Shown here piece by piece: positions 8,449-18,024 of a DNA stretch of 64,000 nucleotides. This DNA is from JAPSGM01 sp963777045. Its GTDB lineage: Bacteria; Chloroflexota; Limnocylindria; QHBO01. The notes beneath the pieces are model-generated. The model ran no database searches, was not told where the DNA came from, and saw only the letters and a program-made list of their open reading frames with translations. Each line of letters starts with the position of its first letter. Position 1 is the first letter of the stretch. The translations under genes and the position numbers were made by a program. The stretch spans positions 310,001 to 374,000 of the forward strand of contig CAVZPD010000009.1 of NCBI GenBank assembly GCA_963777045.1, read 5' to 3'.

Positions 8449-9927
8449 ATGACCGAACCCGCTGCGCCAGTCCGCGCCCGCATGGCGCCCAGCCCCACCG
8501 GGCCCCTGCACATCGGCACGGCTCGCACCAGCCTGTACAACTTCCTCTTCGCGCGCCACGTGGGCGGCAGCTACATCCTGCGTGTCGAGGACACCGACAC
8601 CGCTCGCAGCACGGTGGAGTTCGAGCGCGACATCATCGACAACCTGCACTGGCTCGGCATCACCTGGGACGAAGGCCCGCAGGCGGCCGGCGGCGAGGAG
8701 ATCGGCCCCCTCGGGCCATACCGCCAGAGCCAGCGCATGGACCGATACGCTCGCGAGGCGGAGCGGCTGATCGCAACCGGCGATGCGTACCACTGCTGGT
8801 GCACGCCGGACGAGCTCGAGGCGGTTCGCAGGGAGCAGTCGGCAAAGAAGGAGGCACCGCGCTACAACGGCCGCTGCCTGACTATCAGTGACGCGGATCG
8901 CGAGCGATTCGCAGCCGAGGGCCGCCGCCCGGCCGTCCGCTTCAGGGTGCCGGCGGAGACCATCCGCTTCGACGACCTGATCCGTGGCGAGGTGGAGTTC
9001 GACAACGCGCTGCTGGGCGACTTCGTCATCGTGCGGGGCGACGGCGGGCCGCTCTACCACTTCGTGGTGGTGGTCGACGACGAGGAGATGGGCATCACCC
9101 ACGTCATCCGCGGCGAGGATCACCTGTCGAACACGCCCAAGCACATCGCTCTCATCCGAGCGCTCGGCTACCGCGAGCCCCGATTCGGGCACATCCCGCT
9201 GATCCTCAACCCCGATCGCTCGAAGATGAGCAAGCGCAAGTCGCAGACCGCCATCACCGCCTACCGCGAGCAGGGCTACCTGCCGGAGGCGATGGTCAAC
9301 TTCCTGGCCTTCCTGGGCTGGAGCCCCGGCACCGAGGAGGAGATCTTCACCCTCGACGAGCTCGCCGAGCGGTTCGAGATCGAAGCGGTGCACAAGGGCG
9401 GCGCGGTCTTCGACGCCGACCGGCTCGACCACCTCAACGGCGTCTACATCCGCAACCTCACCGATGAGCAGCTCGCGCTGCGCCTGCGTCCCTTCCTGCC
9501 CGATGCCCTCGCCGACGAGTCGGTCATACGGGTGGTGCCGCTCATCAAGGAGCGCCTGGTGCGCCTCGCCGATGCCAGGGAGCTGCTCGCCTTCCTGACC
9601 GAGTCGGATGCCCAGGTGGCCGCGCTCTACGAGGCGGACGCGCTGCTGCCCAAGAAGCGGTCGCACGAGGAGGTGGCAGCAGCGCTGGCGGACGCGCGCG
9701 CGGCGCTGGACGGGCTCGACGCCGCCGACTTCTCGGCGGACGTGCTCGAATCGACCTGCCGCGCGAAGGCCGATGGGATGGGCTGGAAGGCCGGCGACTT
9801 CTTCAGGCCGCTGCGCGTGGCGATCACCGGGCGTCTCGTTTCGCCGCCCCTGTTCGGATCGATGGAGCTGCTGGGTCGCGAGCGAGTGCTGGCCCGGCTC
9901 GACGCTGCGCTGGAGCGGCTGCGATGA
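8449..9927 (+). CDS. gltX: Glutamate--tRNA ligase
   Basis: Charges tRNA-Glu (and, in organisms with GatCAB, tRNA-Gln) with glutamate. The 492-residue class I synthetase has the HIGH signature in PSPTGPLHIGTART near residue 16, the VEDTDTARS segment and the KMSKS-like loop SKMSKRKSQTAI near 258. It also has the C-terminal anticodon-binding domain. The ATG at 8449 (MTEPAAPVRARMAPSPTG) fits the usual N-terminus; the open frame begins upstream at 8383. Its stop overlaps the start of the SseB-like gene (ATGA). The frame is intact. Confidence 0.96.
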   Translation: MTEPAAPVRARMAPSPTGPLHIGTARTSLYNFLFARHVGGSYILRVEDTDTARSTVEFERDIIDNLHWLGITWDEGPQAAGGEEIGPLGPYRQSQRMDRYAREAERLIATGDAYHCWCTPDELEAVRREQSAKKEAPRYNGRCLTISDADRERFAAEGRRPAVRFRVPAETIRFDDLIRGEVEFDNALLGDFVIVRGDGGPLYHFVVVVDDEEMGITHVIRGEDHLSNTPKHIALIRALGYREPRFGHIPLILNPDRSKMSKRKSQTAITAYREQGYLPEAMVNFLAFLGWSPGTEEEIFTLDELAERFEIEAVHKGGAVFDADRLDHLNGVYIRNLTDEQLALRLRPFLPDALADESVIRVVPLIKERLVRLADARELLAFLTESDAQVAALYEADALLPKKRSHEEVAAALADARAALDGLDAADFSADVLESTCRAKADGMGWKAGDFFRPLRVAITGRLVSPPLFGSMELLGRERVLARLDAALERLR

Positions 9928-10651
9928 GCGATAGCGGCATGGGCGAGCTCCTTTCCATGACCGTGCTCGTCCCCATCCGCAGCAGCGGTGGCGAGCAGGT
10001 CGACCCGGCGCGCGTTCCGCTGGAGGGCTACCGGCATGGCGCCGATGGCCAGGGCCGATTCGTGGCGGCCTACACCTCGCCTGAGCTCCTGCGCGAGTTC
10101 GGTCCGCCCGGTTCCGACGCCATCGAGCTCGCCTCGCGTGACCTCTTCATCCGGGCAGAGGGCGGCGGCGAGCGGGTGGTGATCGATCCCGGGGCTCCCG
10201 GCCAGCTGGAGGTGCCGACGAGCGTGCTGCCGTTCCTTGCCGCCGGCATCGACCCCTCCTCCCCGGAAGCGATGCGCGCGCGGCGTCCCTTCGGCGAGCT
10301 GCCGCCCCTCGAATCGCCGGCCGACGTCCCGCAGCCGTTCGCGAGCCGAGCTGCACGCACCCTGCTGGAGCTGCCGCAGGTGGAGCGGGCCTGGCTGCTG
10401 CGGGCGGGAACGGCGTGGACGGTCGGCATCGTGCTCGCCGACGGCGGGCGCGCTGGACGCGTTCGACGAGGTGCGCAACCGACTCCACGCGCTCGCTGCC
10501 GAGCACCTGGGCGGGCGCCGCGCGCTCGCGGTCACCGACCTCACCGCGCAGCCGGTTCGCGAGGCGTACGAATCGGTCTCCGGGCCCTGGTACAGCGAAG
10601 CCGCCGGAGAAGCCAAAGGGCTTGCTGGGTCGGTTCTTCGGCGAGAGCTGA
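9924..10651 (+). CDS. SseB-like protein, two frameshifts
   Basis: Resembles the SseB family (enhanced serine sensitivity), whose role is poorly defined. The N-terminal half (MTVLVPIRSSGGEQ, FVAAYTSPELLREFG, GGERVVIDPGAPGQLEVP) fits the SseB N-terminal domain. The second half (LLELPQVERAWLLRAGTAW, FDEVRNRLHALAAEHLGG) fits its C-terminal domain. The frame shifts near 10440, in a GGCGGGCG run, and again near 10600, finishing as GLLGRFFGES. The ATG overlaps the gltX stop, so the two are probably co-transcribed. The assignment is moderate. Confidence 0.6.
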
Positions 10652-10657
10652 GGGAGG

Positions 10658-11695
10658 TCAGGAGCGGGGCGGGACCAGGACCAGACGACCCTCCACGTCG
10701 CCCGGCGGCCAGCCGGTCGAGCGCCGCATTCGCCTCCGCCAGCGGCATCCGCTCGACCTCCCAGCGAAGCGTGCCGCGGCGCGCCAGCCGGACCACCTCG
10801 CGCAGGTCGGCCAGCGAGCCCCAGGCGGTCGTCGTCAGCGACGCCTCGACCGGCAGCCGGTCGAAGCCGAAGGGCAGACTGCCGCCCGCCTCGCCGACCA
10901 GCGAGATGAGGCCGCCGGGCGCCACGTTGCGCGCGGCGTAGGCGAGCTCTCATCGGTCCCGACGAAGTCGAAGACGACGTCCGCCGGCGCGCCCAGGCCC
11001 AGCGTCACCAGCGACTCGTCGCCCTCGAGGAGGCCCAGGTCGGCCCCGCGGGTCGCGGCGAGCTGGAGCTTTGCCGGGTTGATCTCCCGAACCGCGACGG
11101 TGAGGTCGGGCGATGCGGCGAAGGTACTGCAGCGCGAACTGGCCGAGGCCGCCGAAGCCGATGAGCAGGACGCGCGCGCCAGGCGCCAGCCACGGCGCGG
11201 CGCGTCGGACGGCGCGGAACGGGGTGACGCCGGCATCGGCCAGCGGCGCGGCGTGGTCGGCGTGCAGGTCGCCGATCCGGACGAGGTAGCGCGGGTGGGG
11301 GACCAGCATGTACTCCGCGTAGCCGCCGTCGAGCTGGAAGCCGGGGGACTCGCCGCGCTCGCAGCGCTGCTCCTCGCCGGCGGCGCACTCGCGGCAGGCT
11401 CCGCAGCCCCAGCCGCCGAAGACGACGACGGGGTTGCCCTCGTCCAGGTGCGCGCGATGCAGGGGAGCCCGCGCCTCGGGACCCCACGCGTCGATGCGTG
11501 CCCGCCGACCTCGTGGCCCAGGGTGACCGGCCGGGTGATGCGCAGCCGGTCCGTGCGTGCCAGGTGGACATCGGTGTGGCACACGCCGCAGCCCGCGACC
11601 CGGATGCGGACCTGCGCTGCCGGTCGGTTCCGGCATCGGGCAGCTCCTCGAGCCGCAGTGGCTCGTCCGGCGCCGTGGGTTCGGACGGCAAGCAT
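10658..11695 (-). CDS. Zinc-dependent alcohol dehydrogenase, several frameshifts
   Basis: A medium-chain dehydrogenase that would oxidise alcohols or reduce aldehydes with NAD(P). The catalytic-zinc residues are visible in GCGVCHTDVHL and GHEVGG. The structural-zinc cysteines are in CGACRECAAGEEQRC, and the coenzyme loop is LLIGFGGLGQFALQYL. The C-terminus reads NVAPGGLISLVGEAGGSLP, then LRWEVERMPLAEANAALDRLA and finally DVEGRLVLVPPRS. These lie in different frames, with breaks near 11665, 11480, 11120, 10950 and 10710. The start is taken as the ATG at 11695. It follows the peroxiredoxin gene by about 20 bases, in a minus-strand operon. Confidence 0.8.
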
Positions 11696-11714
11696 CGGTC
11701 CGCCCGCGACCGCC

Positions 11715-12224
11715 CTAGTCGGGCGGGTTGATGGCCTCGAGCAGGCGAGCGATGAGGCCCTTCGGCTCGGCGCGCTCGACGATGTCCAGGATCGTGCCGT
11801 CCTGCGCGACGGCGAAGGCGGTGGGCTCCGCGTTGACGTTGCCGCGATCGCTGCGGGTGGGGATGCCCAGCATGGCGCAGGCGGTCCGCCGCTCGTCGCG
11901 AGAAGAGCAGGTAGGGAAGCTCCAGTCTCGGCGATGTAGTCGGCCTGCTGCTCCTCGGAATCGGTCGTCACCGCCACGAGGCCGACGCCGGCGCGCTCGA
12001 TGCGCGCGTAGGCGTCGCGCAGGGTCCTGGCCAGCTCGTCGCCGCGCTCGCGCGCGGTGCCCTTGAGCGATCGGGCCGCCGAAGAAGATGACGATCGACC
12101 GGCTGCTTGTCGACGAACGTGCGCAGGTTGAGGAGGTAGCCGTCGGATGGCGCGCAGGCCGACGGACGGCATCGGGTCGCCGACCTGCACGCTGAGGCCG
12201 GCGGGGCGCGTAGTGGCGGGTCAT
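11715..12224 (-). CDS. Peroxiredoxin/redoxin-domain protein, frameshifted
   Basis: Probably a thiol peroxidase of the AhpC/TSA-redoxin group. Recognisable pieces in three frames are LQVGDPMPSVGLRA, SDGYLLNLRTFVDKQPV, LVAVTTDSEEQQADYIAETG and AMLGIPTRSDRGNVNAEPTAF. The end is VAQDGTILDIVERAEPKGLI. The peroxidatic-cysteine region (around 12080) falls where the frame is broken (IVIFFGGPIAQG), so I cannot confirm the catalytic cysteine. The ATG at 12224 overlaps the mutY stop codon, which places the gene in the mutY-adh operon. Confidence 0.65.
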   Translation of the reverse strand: MTRHYAPRRPQRAGRRPDAVRRPARHPTATSSTCARSSTSSRSIVIFFGGPIAQGHRARARRRAGQDPARRLRAHRARRRRPRGGDDRFRGAAGRLHRRDWSFPTCSSRDERRTACAMLGIPTRSDRGNVNAEPTAFAVAQDGTILDIVERAEPKGLIARLLEAINPPD

Positions 12225-13112
12225 GGGCCGATTGTAGCCACTGCCGCGCCGGCACGCCCCGGCCGAGCCGCAGCTCGTCCCCTGTCGGTGCGCCAGCCCG
12301 TCGCGCTCCAGCCCGTCGAGCAGCGCGCTCGCCGGGTCGCGTCGACGAGCGTCGCGCCAGCGGCGAGCCGGTGGCCGTCGGCGCCGCGGCCAGCTGCCGC
12401 AGGAGCGCTGCCCCGCTGCTCCCGCGACGGAGCCGCGAAGGCCGGCTGGCGGGCGACCGGCACGGCGACCGCGCGACCCGCGAGGGGCAGCCGCGGCCAC
12501 CGGGCAGGCGGCGCAGGCCGGCGCCGTGCCGAGCAGACGCGCGCCGAACTCCATGCTGGCGTGCATCCAGCGGCTGCGTCGCGCGGTTCGCGGCCGCTGC
12601 CGGCGAGCGCATCGGCCAGCTCCTGCAGGTCCGCCGGCGGCACGTCCGGCGCAGCCCAGCCGGCGGACCAGCCAGCGGCGAACGTTGGTGTCCACCGCGC
12701 CGACACGGGCTGGCCGAAGGCGAGCGCTGCCACCGCCCGGGCCGTGTAGGGGCCGATGCCGGGCAGCGACTGGAGCCCGGCCACGTCGCGTGGCCAGCCG
12801 TCGCTCGACAACCGCCGCCGCGGTCCGTCGCAGCGCCACGGCGCGACGGTTGTAGCCCAGCCCGGACCACGCGGCGAGCACCTCGGCATCGCTGGCGGCG
12901 GCCATCGGGCGGCGGTCGGGAAGCGGGCCATGAACGGCGGGAAGCGCTCCGCGACGCGCGATGCCTGCGTCTGCTGCAGCATGACCTCGCTGACCAGCAC
13001 CGCCCAGGGTCGCGTCGTCCGCCGCCACGGGAAGTCGCGGTGCTCCTCGGCGTACCAGGCCAGGATCCGCCGCCGGATGGAGCGCAGCTGGCCGGAGCGA
13101 GGCGGTCACCAC
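12221..13112 (-). CDS. mutY: A/G-specific adenine glycosylase (MutY), several frameshifts
   Basis: Base-excision repair enzyme that removes adenine mispaired with 8-oxoguanine. The HhH-GPD fold is recognisable from LAWYAEEHRDFPWRR, VLVSEVMLQQTQASRV, LAAWSGLGYNRRAVALRR and the helix-hairpin-helix LQSLPGIGPYTARAVAALAF. The catalytic-aspartate segment is VDTNVRRWLVRRLG, followed by MEFGARLLGTAPACAACPVA near the Fe-S region. At least four single-base shifts separate them. The start is approximate: a GTG at 13112 or nearby. It heads a minus-strand operon with the peroxiredoxin and alcohol dehydrogenase genes. Confidence 0.82.
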
Positions 13113-13171
13113 GGCAGGGTAGCGCGGCCGCTCGCGAACGCGGCGGCCCGGTGCGCTACGCTCGCAGGCCC

Positions 13172-13905
13172 ATGCGCTACCGACTCGTCTGCCTGGATGC
13201 CGGTTTCACGCTGCTCGCGCCACGCCGCACGCTGGCGGACGCGCTGACCGGCGTCCTCGAGCGAGCGCGGCCACCCCGTCAGCGAGGACGACGTGCGCCG
13301 CGCCTGGGAGATCGCCGACCAGTGGTTCTGGGACGAGTACCACCGACCCGACAACCGGACCTGGGGCGACGACGCGGAGATCGAGCGCACGTGGCGCGAG
13401 TACCACTGCCTGATGCTCGGGGAGCTGGGCTTCGGCGATCGCGCCCACGAGCTGATGGACGCGATCCTGGCCAGCCAGTTCGCGGCCGACGCGTGGGAGC
13501 TCTACCCCGACGTGGAGCCGGCGCTGGCCGAGCTGCGCGGCCGTGGCGCGACAGCATCGGCGTCATCTCCGACTGGGGCTCGAACCTGGGTCAGATCCTG
13601 GAGGGGCTGGGACTGGACCGATACCTTGACTTCGTCCTTGCCTCCGGGGCGGTCGGCGTTGCGAAGCCGGACCCGGCCATCTTCCGCCGCGCTCGACCGT
13701 GCCGATGCCGCGCCGCACGAAGGGATGATGGTGGGAGACTCACTGCGGGCCGATGTGCTGGGTGCCGAGCGGCCGGGCTCGCCGGCGTGCTGCTGGTGCG
13801 GGAGGAAGGTGGCGGGCCCGACCATCGCGTGCCGCGGGTGGGATCCCCGAGGGGGTCCGCGTCATCGCCTCCCTGGCCGAGCTGCCGGCCATCGTCGCGG
13901 GCTAG
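13172..13905 (+). CDS. HAD-superfamily hydrolase, frameshifted
   Basis: A haloacid-dehalogenase-type phosphatase of unknown substrate. Motif I is degenerate at the N-terminus (MRYRLVCLDAGFTLL: a single aspartate followed by A-G rather than DxDGT). Motif II is IGVISDWGSNLGQILEG, and motif III/IV is GVAKPDPAIF followed by MMVGDSLRADVLGA. The cap segment (WEIADQWFWDEYHRPDNRTW) is acidic and aromatic. The frame shifts near 13265, 13545, 13690 and 13770, and the end is GVRVIASLAELPAIVAG at 13905. It lies 12 bases upstream of the aspartate-kinase gene. Confidence 0.75.
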
Positions 13906-13917
13906 AGTGAAGCCGCC

Positions 13918-14955
13918 ATGCCGGGTCGCCCATCCCACGTCGCGGCACCGCCGATCGTCGTCGACAAGTTCGGCGGCTCCGTCCTGCGACGCCCACAGGA
14001 CATCGCCGCGGCCGTTGATGCCGTGGCCCGGCAGCGGTCGAACGGGCAGCGCCCGGTGGTGGTGGTCTCCGCTTTCGAGGGCGTGACGGACGCGATCCTC
14101 GGGTCGGTCTCCGTGCTCCTCCCGGATGGCGGGGCGGCCCTGCGCCAGCCGCGGCAGGACGCCTCCTCGCCGCTCGCCCGCGAGACCGACCGCGCCCTCG
14201 CCACCGGCGAGGCGCTCTCGGCGGCGCTCTTCGCCCTGGGCCTGCAGGCACGCGGCATCCCCGCTCGCTCGTTCACGGGCGCCGAGGCGGGGATCCGCAC
14301 CGCCGCCGCGCACCTGGGAGCGGAGGTGCGCCGCGTCGCGCCACGCATGGTCCGCGCAGCACTCGCCGAGGGGCTGGTGCCGGTGGTGGCCGGGTTCCAG
14401 GGGATCGGCGCCCACGGTGAGCTGACGACCCTGGGTCGCGGCGGGACCGACCTGTCGGCGGTGGTGCTGGCCGCCGCGCTGCGGGCAGACCGCTGCGAGC
14501 TCTTCAAGGACACCGGAGGCATCATGGAGGCCGATCCGCACCTCGTCCCCACCGCCCGCTTCCTCCCGGTGGTCGATGCGGTCCAGCTGGAGCTGCTGGC
14601 GGAGCTGGGCGCCGAGGTCGTGCACCCGGTCGCGGTCCGCCGGGCTCGGCGCGGACGGCTGCGGCTCGTCGTGCGGGCTCTCGATGAGGACCAGCCGATG
14701 ACGGAGGTCCAGCCGCGGGCTCGGGGCCGTGGTGCGGAGCCGGCCGGCCTGATGCTGGCGGTCGACCGCCGCGACCGGATCGCGCGGCTCAGCCTGGTCG
14801 GCCCCGCCGCGAGCACACCCGAGCTGCTGCCGATCCCCGCCCACGGAGCGGGGAGCTTCTACGAGAGCGGCATGCGCGTGGTGTGGGCCGAGGTGCCGGT
14901 GGACCAGGCCGGCGCGGCCGCCCAGGCGGTGCATGCCGCGCTGATGGTGCGCTGA
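13918..14955 (+). CDS. Aspartate kinase-like protein, short form without clear ACT domains
   Basis: Belongs to the amino-acid-kinase fold and most resembles aspartate kinase, the first step of the aspartate pathway. Visible motifs are VVDKFGGSVLRRP at the N-terminus, VVVVSAFEGVTDAIL, the nucleotide loop LGRGGTDLSAVVLAAALRA and FKDTGGIMEADP. The family normally has 400 or more residues ending in two ACT domains. This protein has 345 residues, and its last 100 or so show no convincing ACT pair. It may therefore lack lysine/threonine feedback or have another substrate. The frame is intact. Confidence 0.8.
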   Translation: MPGRPSHVAAPPIVVDKFGGSVLRRPQDIAAAVDAVARQRSNGQRPVVVVSAFEGVTDAILGSVSVLLPDGGAALRQPRQDASSPLARETDRALATGEALSAALFALGLQARGIPARSFTGAEAGIRTAAAHLGAEVRRVAPRMVRAALAEGLVPVVAGFQGIGAHGELTTLGRGGTDLSAVVLAAALRADRCELFKDTGGIMEADPHLVPTARFLPVVDAVQLELLAELGAEVVHPVAVRRARRGRLRLVVRALDEDQPMTEVQPRARGRGAEPAGLMLAVDRRDRIARLSLVGPAASTPELLPIPAHGAGSFYESGMRVVWAEVPVDQAGAAAQAVHAALMVR

Positions 14956-15013
14956 CCAGGAGGCCCGACCGCGGACCAGAAGGCCCGACCCGGACCAGGA
15001 GGCCCGACCGCGG
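14955..15013. repeat. Three tandem copies of a 19-20 bp unit
   Basis: Units at 14955-14974, 14975-14993 and 14994-15013 read accaggaggcccgaccgcgg with one substitution and one deletion in the middle copy. They fill the gap between the convergent aspartate-kinase and EamA genes. This looks like a small direct tandem repeat from slippage. It is too short and too few for a CRISPR array. Confidence 0.7.
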
Positions 15014-15022
15014 CCGAGGGCG

Positions 15023-16029
15023 CTAGGCCGATGCCTCGTCGCCGGCGAGCTCCTCCGGTTCCACCACCGCCTCGTGCTCCGCGGCCTCGGCCCGTGGCCG
15101 CAGCTGCAGCACCACGCCCGAGGCGATGATCAGCACTCCTCCCAGCAGCTGCAGTGCCGCGGGCCGCTCGGCCAGGAGGATCGCGGCAAGTGCCACGCCG
15201 ACCACCGGTTCGAAGTTGGCGAGGATGGCGGCGCGCGGCGCACCCAGGCGCCGGATGCCGGTGATATAGGTGACGGTCGGCACGCCGGCGCCCACCACGC
15301 CTGCCAGCAGCACCGGCCAGAAGGCGTCTGCTGCCGACACCGGCACAACCAGCTCGCCCAGGGGCCCCGATCCCGAGGTGGCGATCAACAGGTAGATCCC
15401 GGCGGCACCGGCCATGGTGAGGGCCGCGGCCTGGCTGCCGGGCACGTGCGCAAAGCCGTAGCGGGCGGCTAGCACGTAGAAGGTCTGGCCAAGTGCGCCG
15501 AGGAGGAGAGCCCGATGCCGAGCGCGTCCAGGTGGCCGAGGTCTCCGGCGCCAGCGACGACGAGCACCATCCCCGACCAGCGACATCGCCAGCGCCGCCC
15601 CAGCGGATGCGGTCCAGCCGCTCGCCGAGCCAGGCGACGCTGATCAGGGCCACGAATGCGGGGTAGAGGTAGAAGACGAGCAGCGACAGGGCGATGCTGA
15701 TCCGCAGGAAGGCCACGAACACGGCAAGGTTGAGGGCGGCATTGGCCACGGCCGCGCCGGCGATGAACCAGCGGTACGGGCACCGAGCACAGCACCACAG
15801 CGGGACGAACCCGGCGGCGCCCGGGTCGCCAGCCGCGCGCCGAGGAAGGCCGCCATGCAGGTCGCGCCCAGGAGGCCGCGCCAGAAGACGAGCGCCAGGC
15901 TGCTGACGCCCGCATCGTCGGCAAAGCGCGTCTGCGGCCCGAGCGTCCCGAAGCAGGCCGCGGCGAGCAGGATCAGCCCGGCGCCGACGAGGTCCGGCGC
16001 CTGGGGGGACGAGGGGCCCGAGAGTTCAC
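15023..16029 (-). CDS. EamA/DMT-family transporter, frameshifted
   Basis: A ten-helix drug/metabolite-superfamily exporter built from two EamA repeats. The first repeat includes GAGLILLAAACFGTLGPQ and AVFVAFLRISIALSLLVFYLYPAFVAL. The second includes LLLGALGQTFYVLAARYG, GVVGAGVPTVTYITGIRRLG and ILANFEPVVGVALAAILLAE. A GTG at 16029 overlaps the ABC-F stop (GTGA). It enters frame only if one more C is present in a six-C run near 16005, which is typical of a homopolymer miscount. Other breaks lie near 15790 and 15590. Confidence 0.8.
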
Positions 16030-18024
16030 CGCCGCGCCTCGGCGGCGTTCTCCTCGGCCTCGGCTGCCTCGATCTCGGCCGAGAGCCGCGTCCACTCGGA
16101 CGCCAGCGCATCGGACCGGTCCTTGCCCGGGTTGTGCCGGTGGATCAGCTCGCGCACCGCCGCGCCATCGGCGGATAGGTGTCGGGGTCGGCCAGCAGCC
16201 CGGAGGCCTCGGCCAGCTCTGCGTCCGTGTCGCGCGCCTCCGCTTCGACGCGCGCCAGCGCGTCCCGCAGGTCACGCGTGCGACGGTAGCGACGGTTGCG
16301 CTCCTCGGCCTCGGCCCGCTTGCGACGCGCCGCCTCGGCGGCCGTCTCCTTCGGACGCGGAGCGGGTGCCTCGATCCCGCGCGGCGTGGCCCGGCCCTCC
16401 ACCGCCCCCCGCGTCTCGATATCCAGCCCGCGCTTGGCGGCGTAGTACTCGAAGTCGCCAGGGTCAGGGTCGCGTCACCGGCGTTCACCTCCACGATCGC
16501 GTTGGCCACGGTGCGGATCAGGTGGCGGTCATGGGTGATCAGCACGAGGGTGCCGGAATAGTCGTGCAGGGCGCCTTCCAGGACCGCGCGGGAAGCGATG
16601 TCCAGGTGGTTGGTCGGCTCGTCGAGGCAGAGGAGGTTGGGCGGATCGGCCATCAGCCGCGCCAGGGCCAGGCGGGTCTGCTCGCCGCCGGAGAGGACCT
16701 CCACCGGCTTGTCGACCGCGTCGCCGGAGAAGAGGAAGACGCCGAGGAGGCGGCGGACGTCCGCGGTCGACATGCGCGGGGGCGACGGCCGAGAGCTCGT
16801 CGAAGACGGTGTTGGCGGGTTGAGCGCCTCGATCTGGTGCTGCGCGAAGTAGGCGACGCGCACGTTCAGGCCGAGCGCCCGGCTCGCCGCCCTCGAAGGG
16901 CAGCACGCCGGCGAGGAGCTTGAGCAGGGTGCTCTTGCCGGCGCCGTTGGGGCCGATCAGGGCCACCTTCTGGCCGCGCTCCAGCTGCAGGTCGAGCCCG
17001 TCGTAGACGGAGTGGCGGCCGTAACGCTTCACGATCCGGTCCAGGGAACCACCACCCGGCCGCTGCGCGGCGGGCGGGAAGCGGGACCTCCCGACTTGTG
17101 GCGTTCTTTCGGCACCTCCACGCGCTCGATGCGGTCCAGCTGCTTGATGCGGCTCTGGACCTGGCGCGCCTTGGTCGTCTTGTAGCGGAAGCGCTCGATG
17201 AAGCGCTCGATCTGCGCGATCTTGCGGCCCTGCGCCTTGGCCGCGGCTGAGCTGCGCGATGCGTTCCTCGCGCTGGTCGACGAAGTCGGCGTAGTCGCCG
17301 GGGTACTCGGTCAGCAGGCCGTGGTTGAGCTCCGCCACGCGGTTGACGACGGCGTTGATGAAGTCGCGGTCGTGGCTGATCAGCAGGACCGCGCCCGCAA
17401 ACTCGGCCAGGAAGCCCTGCAGCCACTCGACCGACGCCAGGTCGAGGTGGTTCGACGGCTCGTCCAGCAGCAGCAGGTCCGGGATCTGCAGCAGCAGGCG
17501 CGCCAGCGCCGCGCGCATCCGCCAGCCGCCGGAGAACTCCTCCGTGCTGCGCTCCATGTCGGTCTCCGCGAAGCCGAGGCCCGCCAGGATGCGGCGCGCC
17601 TCGGCCTCCAGGCCGAAGCCGCCGAGCGCCTCGAACCGATGCTGGAGCCGGCCGTACTCGTCCATCAGCTCGGCCAGCGCCTCCTCGTCCGTCGCCTCGG
17701 CCAGCTCGGCCTCGATGTGGTGCATGCGGCGCTCGATGCCGCTCACCGCGCCGGCGCCGGTCAGCACCTCCTCGATGGCGGGGCGGTTGCCGCCTCCGCC
17801 ACCTCCTGGCGCAGGTAGCCGATGACCAGGTCCTCGCCCCCGCGTGACCTGCCGGCGTCCGCCTCCTGCTCGCCGGTGATGATCTCCAGGAGGGTCGTCT
17901 TGCCGGCGCCGTTGGGCCCCACGATGGCGATGCGCCGCCCGGTGCTGATCTGCAGGTCGACCTCGCTGAAGAGGTGCTGCGCGCCGTGGCTCTTGGCGAT
18001 GCCGGTGAGCGTGACCAGGCTCAC
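16026..18024 (-). CDS. ABC-F family ATP-binding protein, several frameshifts
   Basis: A duplicated-ATPase protein without membrane domain that acts on ribosomes (translation factor or antibiotic-protection type). The first domain has the Walker A GPNGAGKTTLLEI, the signature EFSGGWRMRAALARLLL and the Walker B LLLLDEPSNHLDL. The second has ALIGPNGAGKSTLLKLLAG, GGEQTRLALARLM and LLCLDEPTNHLDI. After it comes a charged coiled-coil tail (ETAAEAARRKRAEAEERNRR), giving about 666 residues. Breaks occur near 17790, 17255, 17050, 16875, 16790, 16460 and 16170. The GTG start overlaps the thrB stop, and the stop overlaps the EamA start, so the three genes form one operon. Confidence 0.9.

Noticed and set aside
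14955..15013. Possible mini CRISPR array
   Set aside because: The 20-bp units abut with no spacers, only three copies are present, and there are no cas genes in the window.
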